A stretch of DNA of 64,000 nt, taken from Piscirickettsiaceae bacterium (GTDB taxonomy: Bacteria; Pseudomonadota; Gammaproteobacteria; Nitrosococcales; Methylophagaceae). Shown piece by piece: positions 46,520 through 57,089 of this stretch. Below the pieces are notes generated by a model. It was given only the letters and a program-made list of their open reading frames with translations. It searched no databases and was not told where the DNA came from. Every line of letters begins with the position of its first letter. The first letter of the stretch is position 1. A program made the translations under genes and the position numbers. Location of the stretch: contig JAIBDZ010000007.1 in assembly GCA_024685975.1 (NCBI GenBank), positions 25,900-89,899 on the forward strand, given 5' to 3'.

Positions 46520-48039
46520 CTGTGCTCGTGAAGGGATAGTTTCAAGTCTACCCGTTGCAAATAATCCATTTCTTGCATCAAATCAGATTCAGTTAAAGGA
46601 TGTTCCGTTAACCAACCTGAAGGTAATGTGATCACAACGGACTGCTGTTCAACATCCAGTGAAATCGGCATATCACCTTCAACAGAGCGCCCACGGTTAA
46701 ATACCATCGCCAAACGTAATAAGATCACCATACGGCTCACCGCCAACTGCATATTCTTCGGCAAACGATCAATATGTTTGACTGGAAAACGACGACGCTG
46801 ACCAAGCACTAACACCGCTAAAGCATGTTGTTCTTCTCGCGAAAACCCCGGTAAGTGAGAGTGTGCTAATAGATAATATGAATGTTTGTGATATTGCTCA
46901 TGGGATATCGATAACCCAATCTCATGCAATTGTGCCGCCCAATGCAGCTGACTACGATGATCGTCATCTAGCCGCCAGCGTTGTTTACATTGATCAAATA
47001 ATTGATCCAACATTGTTATCACGCGATCAGCTTGAGCTTGATCGGTATGATAACGTCGAGCCAAGGCTTTCACTGTTCTTTCACGCTCATCATCATGCTT
47101 AATTCGACCTATTAGGTCATATAATAGACCTTCACGTAGAGCACCATCAGAGACGGTCATCTGCGTGATCTTTAATTGTTCAAAAGCCGCTCGTAATACC
47201 GCAACGCCGCCCGGTAAGACATTTCGACGCTCGGCACTTAAACCCGTCAGCGTTAACACATCAATATGACCGGCTTCCGTCATGGCTGTAATTAAAGCAT
47301 CTAACGATGACGCCGTAATGCGGCCATCGGCAGCCCAACCCTCTTCTTTGACAATATTTGCCACACAGCGAATAGTGCCAGACGCACCGATGGCTTCTTC
47401 CCAACCAATGTCTCGATAATTCTTCTGGATCGATCGTAGTTCTGTTGCTGCTGCAATAATCGCCGTTTTCATACGATCTTGCGTCAATCTTCCATCAGCA
47501 AAAAAGCGTTGAGAAAAGCTCACACACCCCATATTAAGACTTTCTCGCTCTAGGCCAGTCAACCCTTCACCAATAATGAATTCTGTACTGCCGCCACCAA
47601 TATCCATCACAAGACGGCGAGTATCATCAAAGCTCAAAGCATAAGCAACACCAAGATAAATCAAACGGGCTTCTTCTTCGCCAGTCACAATTTGAATCGA
47701 ATGGCCTAGGGCTTTACTCGCTTTCTTTAAAAAAGAATCACTATTTTTAGCAATACGAAGAGTATTCGTGCCCACCACCCTGACACTATCTTCTGGTAAA
47801 TCTTTGATGCGTTGCCCAAAGCGTTCTAAACAAGCCAGCGCTCTTTCTTGTGCCGCTTTCGACAATTTACCCTGCTTGTTCAAACCTGCACGCAATTGCA
47901 CCATTTCGCGAAGCTTATCGACAACTTGAAAATGATCATCACGCAACCTTGCAATAATCATATGGAAACTATTTGAGCCAAGATCGATGGCTGCCAAAAC
48001 AGGTGGGGGCGTTTGTTTACTCATAAGCCTATTCTGCAT
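46516..48039 (-). CDS. ppx: Exopolyphosphatase
   Basis: A 507-residue cytoplasmic enzyme that removes terminal phosphate from polyphosphate (a GppA-type pppGpp hydrolase is the close alternative). The actin-like fold starts with AAIDLGSNSFHMIIARL, then GGGSTEFIIGEG and the Glu in TGEEEARLIYLG. The C-terminal HD-like domain (from about 310) fits the long Ppx form. A second ATG lies at 48024 with AGG 3 bp upstream. The gene follows phoU on the same strand, behind a terminator, which fits a phosphate-storage role. Confidence 0.92.
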   Translation of the reverse strand: MQNRLMSKQTPPPVLAAIDLGSNSFHMIIARLRDDHFQVVDKLREMVQLRAGLNKQGKLSKAAQERALACLERFGQRIKDLPEDSVRVVGTNTLRIAKNSDSFLKKASKALGHSIQIVTGEEEARLIYLGVAYALSFDDTRRLVMDIGGGSTEFIIGEGLTGLERESLNMGCVSFSQRFFADGRLTQDRMKTAIIAAATELRSIQKNYRDIGWEEAIGASGTIRCVANIVKEEGWAADGRITASSLDALITAMTEAGHIDVLTLTGLSAERRNVLPGGVAVLRAAFEQLKITQMTVSDGALREGLLYDLIGRIKHDDERERTVKALARRYHTDQAQADRVITMLDQLFDQCKQRWRLDDDHRSQLHWAAQLHEIGLSISHEQYHKHSYYLLAHSHLPGFSREEQHALAVLVLGQRRRFPVKHIDRLPKNMQLAVSRMVILLRLAMVFNRGRSVEGDMPISLDVEQQSVVITLPSGWLTEHPLTESDLMQEMDYLQRVDLKLSLHEHS

Positions 48040-48062
48040 CAGAGTATGGCTTTATGCCAAGT

Positions 48063-48092
48063 AAAAACAACAAAACCCACGCGAAGGTGGGC
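48063..48092 (-). terminator. Terminator after phoU
   Basis: On the minus strand CCCAC and GTGGG (48087-48091 with 48076-48080) close a six-base loop containing TTCG. The stem extends through A-T and G-U pairs and is followed by TTTTGTTGTTTTTAC. It lies 26 bp after the phoU stop and separates pst-phoU from ppx. Confidence 0.85.
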
Positions 48093-48117
48093 TTTGGTTT
48101 TCTGCAAGAAAGACGTT

Positions 48118-48831
48118 TTACTTACCGTCTCGAACCACTTCTTCCATTTTTTCTAAACTTAAATGACGGACATCTTTCCCTTCAACCAAATAAATAATAT
48201 GCTCACAAATATTAGAAGCATGATCACCAATTCGCTCTAGCGCACGCGCTGACCACATCATATCAATCGCTTTAGATACCCAACGCGGATCTTCCATCAT
48301 ATACGTGATTAACTGTCTGATAATGCTTTCATATTCAGCATCAATCTCACGATCAGCATGGGCGACTTTAATCGCTTGTTCTGCATCAAAACGGGCAAAC
48401 GCATCAAGAGCGTCATGCAACATAGTAATGACTTGATTGCTCATCGATTGTATTTCACGATAATTGGTTTTGGGTCTATCTTTTTCTGATAGGTTCATCG
48501 CCATCCGTGCAATTCTGACCGATTCATCGCCAATACGCTCTAAATCAGTAATGATTTTTAAAATACCCGATACTAAACGTAAATCACCCGCTGTCGGCTG
48601 GCGTAGAGCGATAATTTGAATACATTCTTCATCAATGCTCACTTCCATTGCATTGACTTCCTCATCGGTTGCAATAACCTGACGAGCAAGCTCACTATCC
48701 CCCGTTAACAAGGCCAGTTTAGCATTAGAAACCTGTTGTTCAATTAAGCCACCCATGGCTAAAACTAATGAGCGAATATCCTGTAATTCTTTCTCAAATT
48801 GTTGAGAAATATGTTGTGAACTTGTAACCAT
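48118..48831 (-). CDS. phoU: Phosphate transport system regulator PhoU
   Basis: A protein of 237 residues made of two PhoU helical bundles (each with an E-x3-D-type metal pattern, for example LERIGDESVRIARM and LERIGDHASNICEHIIY). It signals phosphate sufficiency from the Pst transporter to PhoR. TTG at 48837 is in frame, but ATG at 48831 has AGGAG 6 bp upstream. It follows pstB by 27 bp as the last gene of the pst unit. Confidence 0.96.
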   Translation of the reverse strand: MVTSSQHISQQFEKELQDIRSLVLAMGGLIEQQVSNAKLALLTGDSELARQVIATDEEVNAMEVSIDEECIQIIALRQPTAGDLRLVSGILKIITDLERIGDESVRIARMAMNLSEKDRPKTNYREIQSMSNQVITMLHDALDAFARFDAEQAIKVAHADREIDAEYESIIRQLITYMMEDPRWVSKAIDMMWSARALERIGDHASNICEHIIYLVEGKDVRHLSLEKMEEVVRDGK

Positions 48832-48858
48832 AACCAACTCCTAAATAAATCGACCGCT

Positions 48859-49704
48859 TTATCCGTATCGCCCAGTAATATAATCTTCTGTTTTCTTCTT
48901 TGTCGGATTCGTAAACAACTCATCGGTTGCTCCGAACTCAATCAATTCACCCATATACATAAACGCCGTGTAATCCGATACACGTGCAGCCTGTTGCATA
49001 TTGTGCGTCACGATTACAATGGTATATTTATCTTTAAGCTCATAAATCAACTCTTCAATTTTAAGCGTTGATAATGGGTCTAAAGCTGATGCAGGCTCAT
49101 CTAACAGTAACACTTCAGGCTCAATCGCAATGGCACGAGCAATCACTAAACGTTGCTGCTGACCACCAGACATCCCCATTGCTGATTCATGCAAGCGATC
49201 TTTCACTTCATCCCATAATGCCGCGCCTTTCAGTGATTTCTCAACCACCTTATCTAAAGTTGAACGATCATTGATGCCTTGCAAACGTAAGCCGTAAGCG
49301 ACGTTTTCATAAATCGACTTAGGAAATGGGTTCGGCTTTTGGAATACCATGCCCACTTGTCGACGTAAGTCAGCAACATTGACTGACGGCTTATTCAAAT
49401 CGCCACCATCCAATAAAATCTCGCCGGTCATATTGACCGAATCAATTAAATCATTCATGCGATTAAAACAGCGTAATAACGTCGATTTACCACAACCACT
49501 CGGCCCGATAAACGCAGTCACACGATTCTTCGCAATCGACATATTGACATCAAATAAGGCCTGTTTCTGGCCATAAAATAAATTGAAGTCTTTCACTTGC
49601 AAGCAAGTTGTCTCTTTTGTGATATCTAATTTAGGGCCGCGTTGCAATGATTCAATATCAATGGCTCTGGCTGTCGTTATTTCTTCTGGTTTCATTGCTT
49701 CCAT
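48859..49704 (-). CDS. pstB: Phosphate ABC transporter ATPase PstB
   Basis: About 281 residues. It hydrolyses ATP for phosphate import. Walker [22 protein letters not shown]-loop [12 protein letters not shown], signature [14 protein letters not shown] and Walker [14 protein letters not shown] are present. A GTG at 49734 would overlap pstA by 29 bp. ATG at 49704, one base after the pstA stop, or ATG at 49695 is more plausible. Confidence 0.95.
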   Translation of the reverse strand: MEAMKPEEITTARAIDIESLQRGPKLDITKETTCLQVKDFNLFYGQKQALFDVNMSIAKNRVTAFIGPSGCGKSTLLRCFNRMNDLIDSVNMTGEILLDGGDLNKPSVNVADLRRQVGMVFQKPNPFPKSIYENVAYGLRLQGINDRSTLDKVVEKSLKGAALWDEVKDRLHESAMGMSGGQQQRLVIARAIAIEPEVLLLDEPASALDPLSTLKIEELIYELKDKYTIVIVTHNMQQAARVSDYTAFMYMGELIEFGATDELFTNPTKKKTEDYITGRYG

Positions 49705-49705
49705 T

Positions 49706-51376
49706 TTAATTCTCGATTGCTTTAGAGTGTTCACGTAAACGATTACGGATCTTAATCGCCGAAATATTCAATACAATAATAATCATGACCAATAATAATG
49801 CCGTGGCATAAACAAGCGGTCTGGCTGCTTCCACATTCGGACTTTGGAAACCCACATCATAAATATGGAAACCGAGATGCATAAACTGTCGATCCAAATG
49901 TAAATACGGGGCAATGCTATCAACCGGTAATGCCGGCGCTAACTTCACCACACCCACCATCATCAATGGCGCGACCTCACCCGCCGCACGTGCAACGGCC
50001 AAAATAAGCCCTGTCATCATGGCTGGCGCCGCCATTGGCAAAACAGTTCGCCATAAGGTCTCTGCTTTTGTTGCACCCAATGCCAAGCTGCCTTCTCGAA
50101 TATTCCGAGGAATACGAGACAGGCCTTCTTCGGTTGCAACAATCACAACAGGAACGGTCAAAATCGCCAAGGTAAGAGATGCCCACATCAAACCTGGTGT
50201 CCCAAAAGTTGGTGCCGGTAAACTCGCTTGGAAAAACAGTTCATCAATGTTGCCACCAAGGAAGTAAACAAAGAACCCCAAACCAAATACACCGTAAACA
50301 ATCGATGGCACGCCGGCCAAGTTATTCACCGCAATTCGAATCAATCGAATTAATGGGCCTTGTTTTGCATATTCTTTTAAGTAGACCGCAGCGATAACAC
50401 CAAATGGTGTCACTAACACAGCCATAATCATCACCATCATGACGGTACCGAAGATAGCAGGGAAAATACCGCCTTCGGTATTGGCTTCACGTGGGTCACC
50501 TGAGACGAATTTCCACACTTCATTACCATAGAAAGCCAGCTTGTCTGTCCAGCTCATCACGTTCGGACGATATACTTCAACAATTTTAGCTAAGGAAATT
50601 TCAACATCACGACCATCAGACATGGTCATCACGATTTGATCACGTTGCAGCTCTTGATACAAAGCCGATAATGTATCGCGTAATACCGCATATTTGCTAT
50701 CCCAAACCTTGCGCGATTGTTCAATTTCGCTAAACGCCACATCATTTTTATCGACGCCTTCTAACTCAAGTCTGCGCGTCTCTATACGTAGCGATTCCAT
50801 ACCATGATTGATCTCACCAATCTCACTTTTCTCGATACGTTTTATTTTGTTAAATAAAGCACTACTCCGCTCAAGTCGCTCTTCAAGCTCGTGCCAAGCT
50901 TCTTGGCCAGTTGCGACCAACTCACCTTTTTCTTTAACCGCATTAAGGTAACCATAAAAATGTCCCCATTCACGGCGTTCTATCGCGACGAGATAGTCTG
51001 GCTTTTCTGTATTCTTTATCCAAGCACCATTGATCCATCTAAAATCTAAACCGAAGTGATCCCGATTACCGATTTTCACCAAATAACGTTTACCGGTGAT
51101 TTGGCCTTCCGGTAACTCAACACCGACATTGCTTAATTGAACAGCGGTCAATGTTTCTTCATCAGAGATTTCGCCCACCAACGTCACCACTTCACCACCA
51201 GGCTCTTGATATTCTAATGACACGATGTCAGCTGGCCAAAAGTGGCTCAAGCCCCTGATAGCAATTAAAGCCAATAAACCGATAACCATAATCAGGCTGA
51301 TACTGACTGCGCCGGCATTCAGCCACACCCAAGGGCTGCCGCCTTTAAACCAAGTTGAAATAGATTGCTTCGACAT
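49706..51376 (-). CDS. pstA: Phosphate ABC transporter permease PstA (long form)
   Basis: About 556 residues, much longer than the 296-residue E. coli PstA. One N-terminal transmembrane helix (about 20-42) is followed by a large coiled-coil-containing periplasmic region (about 45-300, rich in Glu/Lys around [25 protein letters not shown]). The C-terminal permease domain has six helices and the EAA loop ([27 protein letters not shown]). ATG at 51376 has GGAG 6 bp upstream, preferred over GTG 51388. It starts 12 bp after pstC. Confidence 0.94.
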   Translation of the reverse strand: MSKQSISTWFKGGSPWVWLNAGAVSISLIMVIGLLALIAIRGLSHFWPADIVSLEYQEPGGEVVTLVGEISDEETLTAVQLSNVGVELPEGQITGKRYLVKIGNRDHFGLDFRWINGAWIKNTEKPDYLVAIERREWGHFYGYLNAVKEKGELVATGQEAWHELEERLERSSALFNKIKRIEKSEIGEINHGMESLRIETRRLELEGVDKNDVAFSEIEQSRKVWDSKYAVLRDTLSALYQELQRDQIVMTMSDGRDVEISLAKIVEVYRPNVMSWTDKLAFYGNEVWKFVSGDPREANTEGGIFPAIFGTVMMVMIMAVLVTPFGVIAAVYLKEYAKQGPLIRLIRIAVNNLAGVPSIVYGVFGLGFFVYFLGGNIDELFFQASLPAPTFGTPGLMWASLTLAILTVPVVIVATEEGLSRIPRNIREGSLALGATKAETLWRTVLPMAAPAMMTGLILAVARAAGEVAPLMMVGVVKLAPALPVDSIAPYLHLDRQFMHLGFHIYDVGFQSPNVEAARPLVYATALLLVMIIIVLNISAIKIRNRLREHSKAIEN

Positions 51377-51388
51377 TGTTTTCTCCAC

Positions 51389-53665
51389 CTATAAGCTGCT
51401 GTATTTCATACGTAAACGCTGACGTACTACTTCAGCCACTGTATTAAAGATAAACGTCGCCATAAATAACACTAAAGCCGCCAAGAATAAGACACGATAA
51501 TGTGTACTCGCCACCTCAGCCTCCGGCATTTCTACCGCAATGTTTGCTGACAAGGCTCTGAAACCTTCGAAAATATTGAAGTCCATAATCGGCGTGTTCC
51601 CTGTTGCCATTAAGACAATCATCGTCTCACCCACAGCACGACCTAAACCAATCATGACTGCAGAGAAAATACCGGGACTTGCTGTTAATAACACAACACG
51701 GGTTAATGTTTGCCAAGGCGTTGCACCTAAGGCTAAGGAGCCAATAGTCAAATGCTTCGGCACACCAAAAATAGCATCTTCAGTAATAGAGAAAATGGTG
51801 GGAATAACCGCAAAACCCATCACCAAACCCACCACCAAGGAATTACGTTGGTCGTAACCGATACCCACTTCCCCTAGCCATCTCGGCATATCACCATCGA
51901 ACAACCATAATTCAAGACTCGGACTTGCCAGCATCGATAAGACACCAACCATAATCACTATCGGTATCAATACAGCCGCTTCCCAACCATCAGGAATACG
52001 TTCAGTAAATGATGCCGGTAGTCGCGTCCATAAATAGGCCGTCAAAATCGTCATAATGGGCAGGACGATAAGAATCGTGAACACCCCAGGAAGATGCCCC
52101 TCCACAATAGGCGCCAACCATAGGCCCGCTAAGAAACCAAGAATAACCGTAGGTAAGGCTTCCATGATTTCAATGGTGGGTTTAACCAATGTACGCATTT
52201 GCGGTGACATGAAATATGCAGTGTAAATCGCGCCCATAATGGCTAAGGGAATAGCCACCATCATGGCGTAAAACGCCGCTTTTAAAGTACCGAATGTCAA
52301 TGGACTTAAACTAAATTTAGGTTCAAAGTCATTACTCGCAGAAGAGGACTGCCAAATGTATTCCGGTTGGTCACGGCTTTCATACCAGACTTTTTGCCAT
52401 AAAGAATGCCAAGACACTTCTGGATGCTCATTATCGACATGAATCATTTGCACGGTGCCTGCTTTTGACATCGTAATCAGTGCATCAGCATGAGGACCAA
52501 TACCAATTTGCGTCTCTAAACCCGACTCAATTAGCGGCTCAACCAATAATGTCCGTTCAGCCGTCGTATGATAAATACCAATATTGCCTTCCGTATCTAA
52601 GGCATGGAAGCCTTTACGAGAATATTCTGTTTCAATCGCCACAATAGGAAGATCTTGATCATCAAACGAACGCACATTATGTAATGTGTAATTATTGTCT
52701 TTATCTCTTAACGGGAACCATTGATCGACGTGGCCATCACTTCGGCCGACCAAGATAGAAATCCCACCAGTTAAAAACTCAAGCGTTGTGATATCAACAT
52801 CAGACGGCACCGCTTTAATTTTTTGAATTAAATGGGGCTCTGAAATATCGGTAATATCATAATAAAGCAGGAAACCCGCATCATCGGCAAGATAAAGCTC
52901 ACGTTGGTCAATATCAACGTTAATATGTGTAATGACTTCAGCATTAGGCAATTCAATATTGGCCCGCTGTTCTTCAATGGTGAATTCATCTTCATTAATG
53001 AAGTTTGCTTCGCGTGTTAACCCGACAATCACTAAATGATTGTCTTGCGTTAAGCCAGCCAAGGTTGTTTTCTCATCATTACTTTGCGCTGTCAGCAGCT
53101 TTAAAGCGCGTCCTTCTGGGTCAACAACAATCGCTGTCTCACCAATAGGATAAGTAATTAATGGATCAATATGACGTTCGTCATTTGGGTAACTAATTTT
53201 ATATTCCCGTTTAAACACAATGGCTTCACCATTGTTGAATCCGTAGGCCATGACACCGGTCGATAAATCGCCCTTAGCAAAGCTATTGACTATTGCGCCA
53301 ACGGGAAGTGGTAATTCTGGGGTGGTAATTGTGTCACCAGAATGGGCATCAAAAAAGCGTAGATTCGCCTCTTTATCCGCTACAAAAGCAACATCATTGT
53401 ATTCGTTAAGTGCAATATGCACGGGTTGTTTTACTGACAACTCATAACTGTCTTCTACATCTGTATGTGCACCATCAAACAACGGCATCACAACATACAG
53501 TAAATAAAAGAAGATAAGCACAATGGCAAAAACGACGGAGACGCCGCCGACTGCAACACCGTAACGCGCTGCCTTGTCTTTTAGTTCACGCCATGCTCGT
53601 CGACGAACCGCAATTGGCGAGTTCGCAGCAGGCAATACACTATCTACAGATGACTGTTCAACCAT
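51389..53665 (-). CDS. pstC: Phosphate ABC transporter permease PstC (long form)
   Basis: A 758-residue permease. A cytoplasmic N-tail and one transmembrane helix (about 36-60) precede a periplasmic domain of roughly 370 residues with repeated short beta patterns (for example ITTLEFLTGGISILVGRSDGHVD) that look like a beta-propeller. The C-terminal membrane domain (from about 455) holds the EAA loop, [19 protein letters not shown]. Long PstC/PstA pairs are known in several gammaproteobacteria, and the periplasmic part may sense or gather phosphate. It is separated from pstS by 177 bp with a terminator. Confidence 0.93.
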   Translation of the reverse strand: MVEQSSVDSVLPAANSPIAVRRRAWRELKDKAARYGVAVGGVSVVFAIVLIFFYLLYVVMPLFDGAHTDVEDSYELSVKQPVHIALNEYNDVAFVADKEANLRFFDAHSGDTITTPELPLPVGAIVNSFAKGDLSTGVMAYGFNNGEAIVFKREYKISYPNDERHIDPLITYPIGETAIVVDPEGRALKLLTAQSNDEKTTLAGLTQDNHLVIVGLTREANFINEDEFTIEEQRANIELPNAEVITHINVDIDQRELYLADDAGFLLYYDITDISEPHLIQKIKAVPSDVDITTLEFLTGGISILVGRSDGHVDQWFPLRDKDNNYTLHNVRSFDDQDLPIVAIETEYSRKGFHALDTEGNIGIYHTTAERTLLVEPLIESGLETQIGIGPHADALITMSKAGTVQMIHVDNEHPEVSWHSLWQKVWYESRDQPEYIWQSSSASNDFEPKFSLSPLTFGTLKAAFYAMMVAIPLAIMGAIYTAYFMSPQMRTLVKPTIEIMEALPTVILGFLAGLWLAPIVEGHLPGVFTILIVLPIMTILTAYLWTRLPASFTERIPDGWEAAVLIPIVIMVGVLSMLASPSLELWLFDGDMPRWLGEVGIGYDQRNSLVVGLVMGFAVIPTIFSITEDAIFGVPKHLTIGSLALGATPWQTLTRVVLLTASPGIFSAVMIGLGRAVGETMIVLMATGNTPIMDFNIFEGFRALSANIAVEMPEAEVASTHYRVLFLAALVLFMATFIFNTVAEVVRQRLRMKYSSL

Positions 53666-53781
53666 AATTCTACAACTCGTTACTCATATAAAAACACATC
53701 GTTTGTCTTATCCACTTATGACAATGACGTCAACAGCTTTAAAGACAATCACACCTAACTTAATCATTTAGTTTAGAGATG

Positions 53782-53822
53782 AAAAAAGCGCCTCGTACGT
53801 TGAAATGAGTACGAGGCGCTTT
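53782..53822 (-). terminator. Terminator or attenuator between pstS and pstC
   Basis: On the minus strand 14-base arms (53809-53822 and 53785-53798) pair perfectly around a 10-base loop and run into TTTTTTC. It lies about 20 bp after the pstS stop. It would cut most transcripts after pstS and allow partial read-through to pstC-A-B. Confidence 0.9.
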
Positions 53823-53842
53823 ATCATCAGCAAGGACAAACC

Positions 53843-54796
53843 TTATTTGATTTTATCCAATTCTTTTTCTACAACTGAAGCTGGTAATGGTACATAACCA
53901 TCTTTAACAACAACACGTTGACCGACTTTAGAAAGAACCATTTTGATAAATTCACGATCAATCGGTGTTAATGGTTTGTTAGGCGCTTTGTTCACATACA
54001 CGTAAAGGTAACGTGATAGTGGGTAAGTACCGTTAGCCGCATTTGCTTTAGTTGCAGGAATCATTTCACCACCAGCTTTCTTAGATAAAGCTAACGCTTT
54101 AACGCCTGATGTTTTATAACCGATACCAGAATAACCGATACCGTTTAATGATTTAGTCACACCTTGAACAACTGAAGCAGAACCTGGTTGCTCATTCACT
54201 TGGTCTTTATAATCACCTTTACAAAGTGCTTTCTTCTTGAAATAACCGTAAGTACCCGATACAGAGTTACGACCGTAAATTTGCATGTTACCTAAGTTAG
54301 CACCAAGTTGTGACCAGTTATTGATGTCTTCGTTATGACCACATTTACGTGTTGCAGAAAAAATCGCATCAACTTGTGGAATCGATAAACCTTCAACAGG
54401 GTTATCTTTATGTGCGTAAACAGCTAAAGCATCAATCGCAACGCGAATTGGTGTCGCTTTATAGCCATATTTAGCTTCGAAAGCAGCAGTTTCTTTATCT
54501 TTCATTTGGCGACTCATAGGGCCAAAGTTAGATGTACCTTCAGTCAAGGCCGGTGGCGCAGTAGAAGAACCGGCAGCTTGAATTTGAATGTTAACATTAG
54601 GGTATTCACGTTTGAATTCTTCAGCCCATAATGTCATCAAGTTAGCTAATGTATCCGAACCTACACTTGATAAATTGCCAGAGATACCGCTTGCTTTTTG
54701 ATAATCAGGTAATGCTGCATCAACATCAGCAAAAGCAGATGCTGAGAAAGTCATAGAGACCGCGGCCCCTAAAATTGCCAGTTTTTTCATGAACAT
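53843..54796 (-). CDS. pstS: Phosphate-binding periplasmic protein PstS
   Basis: A 317-residue protein with a signal peptide ending ASAFA-DV (about residue 24). The PBP-like fold has phosphate-site segments [37 protein letters not shown] and [15 protein letters not shown]. It delivers phosphate to PstCA. It has its own upstream Pho-box-like repeats and a terminator behind it, fitting high expression under phosphate limitation. Confidence 0.97.
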   Translation of the reverse strand: MFMKKLAILGAAVSMTFSASAFADVDAALPDYQKASGISGNLSSVGSDTLANLMTLWAEEFKREYPNVNIQIQAAGSSTAPPALTEGTSNFGPMSRQMKDKETAAFEAKYGYKATPIRVAIDALAVYAHKDNPVEGLSIPQVDAIFSATRKCGHNEDINNWSQLGANLGNMQIYGRNSVSGTYGYFKKKALCKGDYKDQVNEQPGSASVVQGVTKSLNGIGYSGIGYKTSGVKALALSKKAGGEMIPATKANAANGTYPLSRYLYVYVNKAPNKPLTPIDREFIKMVLSKVGQRVVVKDGYVPLPASVVEKELDKIK

Positions 54797-54860
54797 GGTT
54801 GTCCAACTCCCAAAATAATGTATTAGTAGTAATTAATATTACTGCGCAAAGTATCAAGTT

Positions 54861-54893
54861 TTAGTGTGACAATGATATGAAAAAAATATGACA
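54861..54893 (-). promoter_or_regulatory. Pho box upstream of pstS
   Basis: Read on the minus strand, three consecutive 11-base units occur: TGTCATATTTT, TTTCATATCAT and TGTCACACTAA. Two carry the TGTCA core of PhoB half-sites, and all keep the 11-base period of direct PhoB repeats. The site ends 64 bp before the pstS ATG. Confidence 0.8.
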
Positions 54894-54916
54894 GTTATAT
54901 TACAATCGCTTTAATA

Positions 54917-56221
54917 CTAGGAATGCTGGGCCTTGACCACGGCAGGGCGGCCCACAACACTACTGATGGGGAAATGGCAATCGAAGCTTGTACCTTTGCC
55001 TAATACACTGTTAATTTCCAGTGTCGCATCGTGACGCTGTAAGACATGTTTGACTATCGCCAAACCTAAACCGGTACCACCATCACCTTGAGATCGGCCA
55101 CTATCAACGCGATAGAATCGCTCTGTTAAGCGCTCCAGATGGTGTTCGGCGATACCTTCTCCGCTGTCTTCGACAATAATATGCCCAATGTCATCGCTGA
55201 CAGTCCAAGTCACTTCAATACGTGTTTGCGCTGGGGTATATTTCACTGCGTTATAAACTAGGTTTGAAATCGCACTGCGCAGCTCTTCCAGATCAGCAAT
55301 CAACCAATCTTCACTATTGATCGTCAAAACAAGATCATGGTTATCGTATTCAGTAAGCTGTTTTGCATCTTCAATCACATCTTGCAGTAAGTAGGCAATA
55401 TCTACTGGGGTTGTCTGTAATGCCTTTTCGCCTGTCTCTAGGCGCGATAAGGTCAACAGTTCATGCAACATATCACTCATACGGCCGGATTGTTGCCGCA
55501 TAGCAGGCAAAGCATTTCGCCATTGTTCAGCAGGTGTCGTTTCATCAAACATTTCAAGATAACCACGCAATACCGTCAGTGGCGTTCTTAACTCATGTGA
55601 CACATTGGCCACAAAATCACGCCGAATTTTCTGTAACTTAACTGTTTTTGTCATATCTCGGGCTAATAACATTCGGCCATTACCCATATAACTGACAATT
55701 TTAATTTCCAACTTCATCTCTGAATTCACTGGCGATGACACCGGCAAGGTCTGCCCAAGCGCATCAGGCTCACCAATCAATTGTTGAAAACTTGGATCTC
55801 GAATCAGATTACTCACCCTGACATGATTATCGCGGGGCCAATGGATCCCCAATAAGGTTTTAGCGGAATCGTTAGCCCAATCAACCTCACCAAACTCCCC
55901 CAAAACGACGACCGCGTCAGGTAGCGCTGCTGTCGCAGATTGAAACCGTTTTAAATATCCTGCCAACTTCTTTTTGCGAGAACTATTTTGTGCGCGAATA
56001 CGCTCAATTTCACGGCACACGTCATCAATCACCCCATCAGCACTGGGAGACAAATGTTTTTTAGGTTTAGACAACCAACGCGATAATTTAAACCAACTTT
56101 GTTGCAGCCATAAGGCATACAAAAAAGCCGCGATGAACATAAAAGTCATCATTTGGCCCAATAGCAGACCCACAAAGCCTGCTAAAGCAACAATACCAAT
56201 TATCCGCCAATAATCCCTCAT
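54917..56221 (-). CDS. phoR: Phosphate regulon sensor kinase PhoR
   Basis: A 434-residue inner-membrane histidine kinase. Two N-terminal helices (about 8-40) are followed by a DUF3329-like region, a PAS domain (about 95-190), the HisKA domain with His209 in FVANVSHELRTPL, and the catalytic HATPase domain (NLVYNAVKYT, VEDSGEGIAEHH, GGTGLGLAIVKHVLQRH). It phosphorylates PhoB at low phosphate, under PhoU/Pst control. It starts 14 bp after phoB. Confidence 0.96.
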   Translation of the reverse strand: MRDYWRIIGIVALAGFVGLLLGQMMTFMFIAAFLYALWLQQSWFKLSRWLSKPKKHLSPSADGVIDDVCREIERIRAQNSSRKKKLAGYLKRFQSATAALPDAVVVLGEFGEVDWANDSAKTLLGIHWPRDNHVRVSNLIRDPSFQQLIGEPDALGQTLPVSSPVNSEMKLEIKIVSYMGNGRMLLARDMTKTVKLQKIRRDFVANVSHELRTPLTVLRGYLEMFDETTPAEQWRNALPAMRQQSGRMSDMLHELLTLSRLETGEKALQTTPVDIAYLLQDVIEDAKQLTEYDNHDLVLTINSEDWLIADLEELRSAISNLVYNAVKYTPAQTRIEVTWTVSDDIGHIIVEDSGEGIAEHHLERLTERFYRVDSGRSQGDGGTGLGLAIVKHVLQRHDATLEINSVLGKGTSFDCHFPISSVVGRPAVVKAQHS

Positions 56222-56235
56222 GACATTAGACCTAG

Positions 56236-56928
56236 TTAGTCCGCGGCAAAACGATAACCAACCCCACGTACAGTCTGTACAAGGTGGTCATGCGATGTTG
56301 GCTCCAACGCCTTCCGTAAACGACGAATATGGACATCTACTGTACGTTCTTCGATATAAACCGTATCACCCCACACGTGATCTAATAATTGACCTCGGCT
56401 ATAAGCCCGTTCAGGGTTTTTCATAAAGAAATGGAGCAAACGAAATTCCGTTGGACCTAAATCAACACGGTTATCCGCTATCGTCACGCGATGACTTTTT
56501 GTATCTATTTTCAAGTCGTCAAATTGGATAGCTTGTGAATCTTCTGCTTCCGGCAATCTACAACGGCGTAAAACAGCTTTAAGTCTAGCGGTAAGTTCTG
56601 CTGGCGAGAAAGGTTTATTGACATAATCATCGGCGCCGACGCTAAGACCTTTGACCATATCTTCGCTTTCACCTTTGGCGGTCAGCATGATAACGGGAAT
56701 AGCCGCATAATATTCATTTGATCTTAAACGGCGAATAAACTCGATACCATCAATACCCGGTAACATCCAATCTAATAAGATGATATCCGGCTGTACTTTT
56801 TTTAACTGTTCCAGACCCGTTTCCGCATCCCCTACGGCTTCACAATCAAAACCAGAATGACGTAACGAAAAACTCAACATATCGCGTATTGCCACATCAT
56901 CTTCTACAACCATAACCCGTGTTGTCAT
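56236..56928 (-). CDS. phoB: Phosphate regulon response regulator PhoB
   Basis: A 230-residue OmpR-family regulator. Its receiver has the phospho-acceptor Asp53 (LLDWMLPGIDG) with the acidic pair near residue 10 and Lys in DDYVNKPFSPAEL. The winged helix domain contains GPTEFRLLHFFMKNPERAYSR and EERTVDVHIRRLRKAL. It activates pst and other pho genes through Pho boxes, and a likely autoregulatory box lies upstream. Confidence 0.97.
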   Translation of the reverse strand: MTTRVMVVEDDVAIRDMLSFSLRHSGFDCEAVGDAETGLEQLKKVQPDIILLDWMLPGIDGIEFIRRLRSNEYYAAIPVIMLTAKGESEDMVKGLSVGADDYVNKPFSPAELTARLKAVLRRCRLPEAEDSQAIQFDDLKIDTKSHRVTIADNRVDLGPTEFRLLHFFMKNPERAYSRGQLLDHVWGDTVYIEERTVDVHIRRLRKALEPTSHDHLVQTVRGVGYRFAAD

Positions 56929-56975
56929 AAGTCGACCTATTTCCCTAGAAAAACGTGGAAGTCATCATACCTGCA

Positions 56976-56997
56976 ATATATGACAGATTTGTAACAA
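56976..56997 (-). promoter_or_regulatory. Pho-box-like repeat upstream of phoB
   Basis: On the minus strand two adjoining 11-base units read TTGTTACAAAT and CTGTCATATAT, close to the PhoB half-site pattern CTGTCATAAAT. The site lies 48 bp before the phoB start, fitting autoregulation of phoBR. Confidence 0.65.
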
Positions 56998-57089
56998 TGC
57001 GTCTTTTTTATCCACTATACGCCACATACTTGTCATAAAACAGTCATCAACGAAGTCCAAAATATCGCATAAAATCAGCGCCAGGTCGC

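Noticed and set aside
49914..50267. 117-codon plus-strand frame inside pstA
   Set aside because: It is a shadow of the pstA permease domain, whose motifs on the minus strand are clear.
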